DNA from: Anaerolineales bacterium
GTDB lineage: Bacteria; Chloroflexota; Anaerolineae; Anaerolineales; Villigracilaceae
DNA: 5,245 nucleotides
Assembly (NCBI GenBank): GCA_020847355.1
Contig: JADLCG010000134.1
Span: 1 to 5,245 of the forward strand
Direction of reading: 5' to 3'
This document shows, piece by piece, positions 1 through 5,245 of the stretch. The position numbers and the translations under genes are program-made. The first letter of the stretch is position 1; every line of letters begins with the position of its first letter. Under the pieces are notes generated by a model that saw only the letters and a list, made by a program, of their open reading frames with translations, searched no databases and was not told the DNA's origin.

Positions 1-1
1 G

Positions 2-169
2 GATGGGCATGAGTTGATGCAAGAACTCAACCTTACGGCTGGACCGGTTATCGGTCAATTGCTTGAAGCGCTGCGTGAAAATCAGGCGGCTGGCATAATT
101 CAAACCAAAGCGCAAGCCTTGGCTTTCGTCCGTGAAGAATACGCAAAAGAATCGCGCGGCAAACTATGA
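2..169 (+). CDS. cca: CCA-adding tRNA nucleotidyltransferase, C-terminal end (partial)
   Basis: The frame beginning at base 2 is open from the window edge to TGA at 167-169 and gives the last 55 residues of a protein. They read GHELMQELNL, then GPVIGQLLEALRENQAAG, and end near KAQALAFVREEY. This matches the C-terminal helical region typical of bacterial CCA tRNA nucleotidyltransferases of the poly(A) polymerase family, whose usual pattern is G-x-L-M, then GP-x-IG-x-LL, then AQ-x-x-G, then a final Ala-rich helix. Such enzymes add or repair the 3'-terminal CCA of tRNA in the cytoplasm. The catalytic nucleotidyltransferase head is outside the window, so activity cannot be judged. The stop overlaps the next start as ATGA, suggesting one operon. 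Another HD/poly(A)-polymerase-type protein sharing this tail is the main alternative. Confidence 0.8.
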   Translation, partial: DGHELMQELNLTAGPVIGQLLEALRENQAAGIIQTKAQALAFVREEYAKESRGKL

Positions 170-702
170 ATTATATTTTTTTCGATCTTGAAACGCAAAA
201 TCTTTTTGAAGACGTTGGCGGGCGCGATTGGGTTGATCAATTGCGCGTCGCTTGCGCGGTAACGTGGTCAACACAGAAAAATGATTTTTCAGTCTATTGG
301 GAAAAAGACGTGCCTGCCTTGCTTGCTGAACTAAAATCTGCGGCGAAAGTGATCGGGTTTAATTTGAAAGGCTTTTATTATAAAGTTCTGCAACCCTACG
401 CGCCGGAAATGCGCTTCGCTTCCATCCCAACTTTAGATTTGCTCCTCGATCTTCAGCAAACCCTCGGCTTTCGCATCCCGCTGGATTCGATTGCCAGCGC
501 CACGCTCGGTATACCCAAAACTGCCGATGGCGTTCAATCCGTGCAATGGTTTCGCAACGGCGAACTTGATAAGGTGGCTGAATATTGCAAGGCGGACGTA
601 GAAATTACGCGCCGCGTTTTTGAATTTGGGCGGGAGCATGGCTATATTTTTTATAAATCGAAATTGGGCAGTAAATTAAAGGTCAATGTCAAATGGAAGT
701 GA
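166..702 (+). CDS. DEDDy-type 3'-5' exonuclease-like protein (RNase H-like fold), second Asp replaced
   Basis: This 178-aa protein looks like a predicted 3'-5' exonuclease of the RNase H-like (DnaQ/DEDD) superfamily, presumably acting on nucleic acid in the cytoplasm. Motif I is clear: FFDLET puts the metal-binding pair at D7 and E9. Motif III is YCKADVEIT, with Y140 and D144 in the Y-x3-D spacing of the DEDDy class. Motif II normally reads N-x2-3-(F/Y)-D, but here it is GFNLKGFYYKVL (residues 64-75), with Y71 (bases 376-378, TAT) in place of Asp. The frame is otherwise intact and the length looks complete, ending VNVKW as relatives tend to. The start ATG overlaps the upstream stop (ATGA), and no good Shine-Dalgarno precedes it, which fits translational coupling. 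The substrate is unknown, and catalysis may be impaired. The superfamily call is firm; activity is not. Confidence 0.82.
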   Translation: MNYIFFDLETQNLFEDVGGRDWVDQLRVACAVTWSTQKNDFSVYWEKDVPALLAELKSAAKVIGFNLKGFYYKVLQPYAPEMRFASIPTLDLLLDLQQTLGFRIPLDSIASATLGIPKTADGVQSVQWFRNGELDKVAEYCKADVEITRRVFEFGREHGYIFYKSKLGSKLKVNVKWK

Positions 703-1478
703 AAACAATCGGCGGGTTGGAAATTGCCTACGCCAGAAGCGGGCGGGGGAGTCCCTTGTTTTTGATACATGGCTACCCTTTGGATTATTCCATCTGGAAT
801 GCAACGGCGCATTTTTTGCAAAATGACTTTGAAATATTTCAACCGGATGTCCGGGGTTTCGGTCAATCTACGCCGCTGGATGCGCCGTACACAATCGCTG
901 ATTTGGCGGACGATCTGGCTCATTTGCTTGACGCATTACAAATTGAAAGCGCCTACATCGCCGGGCATTCGATGGGCGGTTATATCGCTTTGGCATTCGC
1001 TAAAAAATATCCCAGCCGCGTGCGCGGCTTGGCTTTAGTCGCTTCGCAAGCGGCGGCGGATTCTGAAGAGCGCAAACGTGGGCGTTATCAAACCGCTTTG
1101 CAGGTTGAAGCGCAAGGCGTGGAATGTATCGCGGCGGAGATGGCGGATAAACTTTCTGAAAATCAGAAAATTCGAGAAACGCTTCGACCGTTGATTGAAA
1201 AGCAGGGCAAAAGGGGGGTGGCGGGCGCGCTCAAAGCGATGGCGGAACGAGAGGATACGACCGCTTTATTTGCGGCGATTGATTTTCCGGTTGTGTTGAT
1301 TCACGGCGTTGCGGATCAGTTGATTCCGTTGGAACGCGCTGAGGAAATTGAGCGCCGCTTTCCACGGGCGCGCTTGGTCAAACTCCCCGGAGTGGGTCAC
1401 ATGCCGATGCTGGATGCGCCTGAAAAAACTGCGGACGCTTTGAGATTGTTGCGGGAAACGAAAATGCCCTGCGCTTAA
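693..1478 (+). CDS. Alpha/beta hydrolase (fold-1 family)
   Basis: This 261-aa protein is a single-domain alpha/beta hydrolase, probably a cytoplasmic esterase, lactonase or related hydrolase; no signal peptide is visible. The oxyanion-hole motif is LIHGYPLDYSIW (H26-G27). PDVRGFGQS follows at 51-59. The nucleophile elbow is GHSMGG with S93, the acid is D208 in HGVADQLIP, and the base is H236 in GVGHMPML, so the triad is complete. Residues about 120-190 form the variable cap, including a GALKAMAERED segment that resembles enol-lactonase/PcaD-like relatives. This is not enough to name a substrate. The start at 693 overlaps the upstream gene by 10 bp, and AAAGG at 678-682 lies 10 nt ahead as a Shine-Dalgarno. 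The last codons form the left arm of a terminator hairpin. Confidence 0.9.
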   Translation: MEVKTIGGLEIAYARSGRGSPLFLIHGYPLDYSIWNATAHFLQNDFEIFQPDVRGFGQSTPLDAPYTIADLADDLAHLLDALQIESAYIAGHSMGGYIALAFAKKYPSRVRGLALVASQAAADSEERKRGRYQTALQVEAQGVECIAAEMADKLSENQKIRETLRPLIEKQGKRGVAGALKAMAEREDTTALFAAIDFPVVLIHGVADQLIPLERAEEIERRFPRARLVKLPGVGHMPMLDAPEKTADALRLLRETKMPCA

Positions 1479-1496
1479 TCGGCGTAGGGCATTTTT
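1461..1496 (+). terminator. Hairpin terminator overlapping the hydrolase 3' end
   Basis: AAAATGCCCTGCGC at 1461-1474 pairs with GCGTAGGGCATTTT at 1482-1495 across a 7-nt loop. That is 14 pairs, one of them G-T, and the stem ends in a run of five T. The left arm encodes the hydrolase C-terminus (Lys-Met-Pro-Cys) and the stop codon lies at the start of the loop. Because a receiver gene converges from the right (its stop ends at 1519), the same hairpin, flanked by A-rich sequence on the left arm, may also act on the - strand, with a shorter T run. Confidence 0.8.
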
Positions 1497-1518
1497 ATGA
1501 AAGCGAATCAAACTTCGG

Positions 1519-1947
1519 TTAAGAAAGAAGCGGGGCGGTATTCTTCAAGTTAATTTTTTTTTGCAAAGGCGCTACCGCGGGAGTTTCGCCGCGTCGCACC
1601 ATCTTGCGGATATGCGCGACCAGCACGCCGCTCGGCACGGGCTTGACGAGGAAATCGTCTGCGCCGGAATCTAAAACGCTGGCGACCATGCGCGGATCGT
1701 TGACCGCCGAAAGGACGAGGATGGGGGTGTTGTTGCAAGCGCGGATGGATTTGCAAACTTGCCAGCCGTCTATATCCGGCATCATTAGATCGAGCAGGAT
1801 TACGCCGAATTCCTGCGCCTGCGCCATAGCGATGCCTTCCGCGCCGCTGTTGGCAGTGGCGACGTCAAACCCATGCGTTTTGAGAAGCATACTCATTAAT
1901 TCTGTGATTGCTGTATCGTCGTCTATGACTAGAATTTTTGTGGTCAT
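1519..1947 (-). CDS. Stand-alone response regulator receiver protein
   Basis: This 142-aa protein is almost entirely one CheY-like receiver domain that would accept phosphate from a histidine kinase not present in the window. ILVIDDD supplies the acidic pocket (D9-D11), D53 in LLDLMMPDIDGW is the phospho-acceptor, S80 in LVLSA is the switch Ser/Thr, and K102 in FLVKP is the conserved Lys. F99 takes the place of the usual Tyr/Phe switch residue. The domain resembles OmpR-type receivers (GADDFLVKPV, then HIRKMVRR), but no winged-helix DNA-binding domain follows. Instead there is a short tail, residues 115-142, with basic residues and no recognised motif. The start has AGGAAA (complement of 1958-1963) 10 nt upstream. 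The gene is convergent with the hydrolase and divergent from the dikinase. Its output partner is unknown. Confidence 0.9.
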   Translation of the reverse strand: MTTKILVIDDDTAITELMSMLLKTHGFDVATANSGAEGIAMAQAQEFGVILLDLMMPDIDGWQVCKSIRACNNTPILVLSAVNDPRMVASVLDSGADDFLVKPVPSGVLVAHIRKMVRRGETPAVAPLQKKINLKNTAPLLS

Positions 1948-1957
1948 GTTTTATTTT

Positions 1958-1963
1958 TTTCCT
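1958..1963 (-). promoter_or_regulatory. Shine-Dalgarno for the receiver gene
   Basis: On the - strand this reads AGGAAA, 10 nt before the ATG at 1947-1945. It is preceded by CATAAT (complement of 1971-1976), a five-of-six match to a -10 box. I see no convincing -35 hexamer at the right distance, and the -10 lies only about 7 nt from this site, which would leave a very short leader. Confidence 0.4.
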
Positions 1964-2036
1964 GTTTTGCATTATGCCCCAAATGCGCTAGTTTCTACTT
2001 TGCAATGAGTTTACAATTGTTGAGAGGCGTTGCCGC

Positions 2037-2064
2037 TTGTGGAATCTGAGTTGTTTGGTAAAAT
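2037..2064 (+). promoter_or_regulatory. Candidate sigma-70-type promoter for the dikinase gene
   Basis: TAAAAT at 2059-2064 matches five of six bases of the -10 consensus. TTGTGG at 2037-2042, 16 nt upstream, is a weak -35 match (three of six). Transcription would start near 2071 and give a leader of about 37 nt. It is the best promoter candidate I see in the divergent region on this strand. The weak -35 means it could depend on an activator, or the call could be wrong. Confidence 0.4.
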
Positions 2065-2086
2065 ATTTCACAATCGTTCGTGAAAT
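2065..2086 (+). promoter_or_regulatory. Inverted repeat at the predicted dikinase transcription start (possible operator)
   Basis: ATTTCAC at 2065-2071 and GTGAAAT at 2080-2086 are perfect 7-bp arms around an 8-nt centre. The dyad begins immediately after the candidate -10 box and covers the expected transcription start. This is a classic operator position for a dimeric repressor, though a small leader hairpin is also possible. The regulator is not identifiable from the sequence. Confidence 0.35.
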
Positions 2087-2097
2087 CTATTACTTTT

Positions 2098-2102
2098 GGA
2101 GG
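2098..2102 (+). promoter_or_regulatory. Shine-Dalgarno that fixes the dikinase start
   Basis: GGAGG lies 5 nt before ATG at 2108-2110. It excludes the in-frame TTG at 2096, which overlaps the GGAGG itself and has no ribosome site of its own. The protein therefore starts MAKWVFLYDE, typical of dikinases, which usually begin a few residues before a K-x-V-Y/F-x-F/L-like strand. Confidence 0.85.
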
Positions 2103-2107
2103 ACCAA

Positions 2108-4876
2108 ATGGCTAAATGGGTTTTTCTGTATGACGAGGCGAAGCAGGTTGAAAAATTAGGCGGGACTTGGGATGGCGTGAAAGGAATTTTGGGGGGCAAG
2201 GGCGCAGGCTTGATAGATATGACTCGCGCTGGCGCGCCGGTGCCGCCGTTTTTTACGGTGACAACGGATGCCTGCAACGCATATCAAAAAGCGGGGAAGT
2301 TTCCAGCGGGGATGTGGAATCAGTTATTGAAGGCGATGAAAGCTATTGAGAAAAAGACGGCTAAAAAATTTGGCGATGCAAAGAATCCGTTATTGGTTTC
2401 GTGCCGTTCGGGCGCAAAGTTTTCGATGCCGGGCATGATGGATACGATCTTGAACATCGGGCTGACGGATGAAGTTGCCTTGGGCTTGATCCGAACGACA
2501 AAGAACGAAAGGTTTGTCTGGGATTCGTATCGGCGTTTGATCGAGATGTTTGGGTCAACGGTGATGGGGCTGGCAGACGAACTTTTTGAACATCCGTTAC
2601 TAGAACTAAAGGCAAGGCAGGGGTACAAATATGATAATGAGTTGAACGCAGGGGATTGGCAAGAAATAGTGGGGAAATATAAAGAAATATACCAACAACA
2701 GACAAGTAATCGTTTTCCACAAGACCCATATCAGCAATTAGCCCTCGCAACCGAAGCCGTTTTCAAATCTTGGAATGGCAAGCGGGCAATTGCCTACCGA
2801 AAAAAAGAGGGCATCTCTGATTCGTTGGGAACGGCTGTCAACATTTGTACGATGGTCTTCGGCAATATGGGCAATGACTCGGCAACCGGCGTGGCGTTTA
2901 CGCGCAACCCATCCACTGGAGAGAAGAAGATGATGGGCGAGTACTTAATCAACGCCCAGGGCGAAGATGTGGTGGCGGGCATTCGCAATACCGCTGAAAT
3001 TAATACGCTCCGTAAACATATGCCTGCTGTGTATAAGCAATTTATGCAAATTACGGCGCGGCTGGAGACGCATTACAAAGATATGCAGGATGTGGAATTT
3101 ACAATTGAACGCGGCAAGTTATGGATGTTGCAAACCCGCACCGGTAAACGAACTGCCAAAGCCGCCATCAAAATTGCAGTGGACATGGCGAAAGAAGGAC
3201 TGATCACAAAAGACCAAGCCGTACAGCGCGTGACTCCTGAAAATGTGGATACTTTGCTTCATCCGCAATTTGATTATGCAGTGATGAGAAGCGCGGAGAA
3301 AGATGGCAGAGCGCTGGCTAGGGGAGTCAATGCCTCGCCGGGCGCGGCCGTGGGACAAATCTATTTTGACGCTGACCTTGCCGAAGAAATGGCAAAGGAC
3401 CAAAAGCGCCAAGTCATTATGGTGCGCCCATTCACCAAGCCGGATGATGTGCATGGCATGATCGCCTCAAAAGGCGTATTGACCAGCGAGGGCGGAGCAA
3501 CTTCACACGCGGCAGTCGTTGCGCGTCAGTTTGGAATTCCCTGCGTGGTGGGCGCTTCTGCGATCAAATTGAATCTTGAAAAGCGCGTCATGTCTATTGG
3601 CGAAAAAATATTGAATGAAGGCGATTGGATCTCGGTGGATGGCACGACGGGAAAAGTGTTTGAAGGGAAAATCCCGACCCATGAGCCAGCCTTAGAGGAA
3701 CAAAAAGAATTGATGACTCTGCTCAAATGGGCGGATGAAATTTGTCAACGTAAAAATATCCGCATAGCGCCCGCTAAAGGCTACCCAACGCAAGGCTTAC
3801 AAGTTTGGGCAAATGCGGATTATCCCAAAGACGCGCAACGCGCCCGCGCTTACGGCGCAGTGGGCATTGGCTTGTGCCGCACCGAGCACATGTTCTTTGA
3901 GCCTGAGCGTTTGCCGATTATTCAGCAAATGATTCTCGCTGAAACCGAGGAAGAACGTAAAAGCGCGCTTGATAAATTACTGCCCTATCAACGCAAAGAT
4001 TTTGCCGGTCTCTTTGAAGCGATGAATGGCTACCCAGTTATTATTCGCTTGATAGACCCGCCCTTGCACGAATTTATGCCTGATGAAGGCAGTCTCTATG
4101 AAGAAGTGATGACCATGCGCCTCACGCAAAAGGAAGGCTTGCCAGCCAAAGAAAAGCTCCTCCACGCTGTGAGAGGAATGCACGAATCAAACCCGATGAT
4201 GGGTTTGCGTGGCGTGCGTTTAAGCATCACCATCCCAGCCATTGTTGAAATGCAAGTCCGCGCTATTTTTGAAGCCGCCGCCGATTGCGCCAAACGCGGA
4301 ATTGTCGTCAAGCCGGAGGTGATGATTCCATTGGTCGGCACAGTCAAAGAATTGGAATGGATTCAGCCGCGCTTAGAACAAATTGCCAAAGCGGTGATGC
4401 AGGAAAAAAAGATAAAGTTTGACTATAAGTTTGGCGCCATGATCGAGCTTCCGCGCGCTACCACAACCGCCAAGGCAATCGCTAAAGAAGCGGAATTCTT
4501 TTCATTTGGCACAAACGATTTAACCCAAACGACTTTTGGTTATTCGCGTGACGACGCCGAAAGAAATTTTCTCATCACCTATCAAGAACAAGGCATCCTT
4601 GAAAAAAATCCATTCCAAACCATTGACCGCGACGGCGTTGGCAGATTAATGTATTGGGCGGTGAAAGACGGTCGTGAAGCCAGACCCAACTTGGAAATTG
4701 GCATTTGCGGCGAACACGGCGGCGACCCTGATTCGATCGAGTGGTGCCACCTCATTGGCAATAACTATGTCTCTTGTTCTCCGTTCCGCGTGCCGGTTGC
4801 CAGATTGGCGGCGGCGCACGCGGCTTTGAAACATTTTGTTAAACCGAAACGTAAAATAGTTAAATCAAAACGCTGA
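2108..4876 (+). CDS. ppdK: Pyruvate, phosphate dikinase (PPDK)
   Basis: This 922-aa enzyme reversibly converts pyruvate, ATP and phosphate to PEP, AMP and pyrophosphate in the cytoplasm, linking glycolysis and gluconeogenesis. The N-terminal ATP-grasp part (about 1-350) carries GGKGAG with K31, SCRSGAKFSMPGMMDT with R100, D328-x-E330, and LQTRTGKRT with Q342 and R344. These correspond to the known ATP-site residues of the Clostridium symbiosum enzyme. The swivelling phosphohistidine domain (about 405-520) contains GGATSHAAVVAR, with catalytic H467 and an adjacent T465. The C-terminal PEP/pyruvate barrel has R591 (LCRTEHMFF), R647 (IRLIDPPLHEF), E780 (MIELPRA), N803-D804 (GTNDLTQTTFGYSRDD) and acid/base C867 (GICGEHGGDP). 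All key residues I could place are present. The protein is longer than the roughly 875-aa classical enzyme because of extra linker residues near 535-565 and a Lys/Arg-rich tail at 908-922. A strong GGAGG precedes the start, and a terminator follows 14 nt after the stop. Confidence 0.97.
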   Translation: MAKWVFLYDEAKQVEKLGGTWDGVKGILGGKGAGLIDMTRAGAPVPPFFTVTTDACNAYQKAGKFPAGMWNQLLKAMKAIEKKTAKKFGDAKNPLLVSCRSGAKFSMPGMMDTILNIGLTDEVALGLIRTTKNERFVWDSYRRLIEMFGSTVMGLADELFEHPLLELKARQGYKYDNELNAGDWQEIVGKYKEIYQQQTSNRFPQDPYQQLALATEAVFKSWNGKRAIAYRKKEGISDSLGTAVNICTMVFGNMGNDSATGVAFTRNPSTGEKKMMGEYLINAQGEDVVAGIRNTAEINTLRKHMPAVYKQFMQITARLETHYKDMQDVEFTIERGKLWMLQTRTGKRTAKAAIKIAVDMAKEGLITKDQAVQRVTPENVDTLLHPQFDYAVMRSAEKDGRALARGVNASPGAAVGQIYFDADLAEEMAKDQKRQVIMVRPFTKPDDVHGMIASKGVLTSEGGATSHAAVVARQFGIPCVVGASAIKLNLEKRVMSIGEKILNEGDWISVDGTTGKVFEGKIPTHEPALEEQKELMTLLKWADEICQRKNIRIAPAKGYPTQGLQVWANADYPKDAQRARAYGAVGIGLCRTEHMFFEPERLPIIQQMILAETEEERKSALDKLLPYQRKDFAGLFEAMNGYPVIIRLIDPPLHEFMPDEGSLYEEVMTMRLTQKEGLPAKEKLLHAVRGMHESNPMMGLRGVRLSITIPAIVEMQVRAIFEAAADCAKRGIVVKPEVMIPLVGTVKELEWIQPRLEQIAKAVMQEKKIKFDYKFGAMIELPRATTTAKAIAKEAEFFSFGTNDLTQTTFGYSRDDAERNFLITYQEQGILEKNPFQTIDRDGVGRLMYWAVKDGREARPNLEIGICGEHGGDPDSIEWCHLIGNNYVSCSPFRVPVARLAAAHAALKHFVKPKRKIVKSKR

Positions 4877-4890
4877 TTTGAAATAGTACC

Positions 4891-4928
4891 AAAGATACCC
4901 GATTGACTCATGCAATCGGGTATCTTTT
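4891..4928 (+). terminator. Rho-independent terminator after the dikinase gene
   Basis: AAAGATACCCGATTG (4891-4905) and CAATCGGGTATCTTT (4913-4927) form a perfect 15-bp stem with a 7-nt loop. The stem runs into four T at 4925-4928. It lies 14 nt after the dikinase stop. The opposite strand has only three T after the stem, so action is expected mainly on the + strand. Confidence 0.88.
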
Positions 4929-4930
4929 AT
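4903..4930 (+). promoter_or_regulatory. Weak candidate promoter for the lipoprotein gene, embedded in the terminator
   Basis: TTGACT at 4903-4908 (five of six for a -35 box) and TTTTAT at 4925-4930 (four of six for a -10 box) are 16 nt apart. They lie inside the dikinase terminator hairpin. The -35 could simply be a by-product of the hairpin sequence. TAAGAT at 4933-4938 is another possible -10 but has no -35 partner. With the terminator in between, the lipoprotein gene needs a promoter of its own somewhere in 4877-4982. Confidence 0.2.
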
Positions 4931-4982
4931 GTTAAGATTCAAATTACGACGATTGAAATTTTGAGCGAAAGCGAGGCGTTCC

Positions 4983-5245
4983 ATGAGACATAATCCTGCG
5001 CGTAATTGGTTGTTTGCTTTTTCAATATTAATTCTGCTCGCTTGTAACTTACCGGCGGGCGCAACTGCGCCAACTGAGCCAGCTACGCTAACCGTCGAAA
5101 CTCCCGCCTCCGCCGCTCCGCTGGCTGTGACCGAACCGCCCCTAGCCCCGGCGACAGCCACCGCTTCAGTTGTGCATGTCAGCAATCCGGCATTCGTCTC
5201 TACGGGCAAGTTGATCTATGACGTGGAATCTTCCGGCACTGCGCC
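4983..5245 (+). CDS. Lipoprotein with Thr/Pro/Ala-rich linker, N-terminal part (runs off window)
   Basis: The frame from ATG at 4983 stays open to the window edge and gives 87 residues. The start has GAGG at 4973-4976, 6 nt upstream. Residues 1-21 form a lipoprotein signal peptide: a basic N-terminus (R3-less but with R2 and R7), a hydrophobic stretch WLFAFSILILL (9-19), and a lipobox L18-L19-A20-C21. C21 would be lipidated after cleavage, anchoring the protein outside the cytoplasmic membrane. Residues about 22-62 are Thr/Pro/Ala-rich and presumably a disordered tether. A more ordered segment begins near FVSTGKLIYDVESSGTAP (70-87) and continues beyond the window. I do not recognise the mature domain. 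No homologue is named, because too little of it is present. Confidence 0.8.
   Translation, partial: MRHNPARNWLFAFSILILLACNLPAGATAPTEPATLTVETPASAAPLAVTEPPLAPATATASVVHVSNPAFVSTGKLIYDVESSGTA

Noticed and set aside
1604..2008. 134-aa open frame on the + strand opposite the receiver gene
   Set aside because: The - strand encodes a complete receiver with all its conserved residues; the + frame shows no recognisable motif.
2096..2107. TTG start four codons upstream for the dikinase
   Set aside because: The TTG overlaps the GGAGG that serves the ATG at 2108, and it has no ribosome site of its own.
2361..2750. 129-aa open frame on the - strand within the dikinase gene
   Set aside because: It is a shadow of a strongly conserved coding region, with no motif and no plausible ribosome site noted.
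4865..5209. 114-aa open frame on the - strand, Ala/Val/Gly-rich
   Set aside because: It runs antisense to the lipoprotein signal peptide and linker. The low-complexity composition is what the reverse of a Pro/Ala/Thr-rich linker gives, and its start would lie within the lipoprotein gene.
1..5245. CRISPR array, insertion sequence, tRNA or riboswitch
   Set aside because: I saw no regularly spaced repeats, transposase motifs, terminal inverted repeats, cloverleaf or known aptamer core. The only clear repeats are the short inverted repeats reported above.

Overview
This 5.2 kb window reads as ordinary bacterial chromosome, densely coded, with six genes or gene parts. No mobile element, CRISPR array, tRNA or rRNA is visible. 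The small RNase H-like exonuclease family, the stand-alone receiver protein, and the lipoprotein with a Thr/Pro/Ala-rich linker together suggest an Anaerolineae-like member of Chloroflexota. That assignment is an inference from the style of the proteins, not from a marker gene.

Left block (1-1495, + strand): the last 55 codons of a CCA-adding tRNA nucleotidyltransferase, a 178-aa DEDD-type exonuclease-like protein, and a 261-aa alpha/beta hydrolase. The three genes overlap end to end (4 bp and 10 bp), so they are probably one translationally coupled operon. It ends in a hairpin terminator whose left arm lies inside the last hydrolase codons. The exonuclease-like protein carries Tyr where the second catalytic Asp is expected.

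Middle (1496-2107): a 142-aa stand-alone response-regulator receiver on the - strand, convergent with the hydrolase. Upstream of it is a 160-bp divergent intergenic region with a plausible promoter for the next gene, a 7-bp dyad just downstream of the -10 element, and a strong Shine-Dalgarno that places the next start at 2108.

Right block (2108-5245, + strand): a full-length pyruvate, phosphate dikinase (922 aa, all catalytic residues I could place are present) followed by a perfect 15-bp hairpin terminator. The 5' end of a lipoprotein gene comes next and runs off the window.

Functionally the parts look independent: tRNA 3'-end maturation with two coupled accessory enzymes, an orphan phosphorelay receiver, central PEP/pyruvate metabolism, and an exported surface protein. 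I found no convincing undescribed multi-gene system. The points most worth a second look are the missing catalytic Asp in the exonuclease, the dyad at the dikinase promoter, and a base-composition shift inside the dikinase gene.
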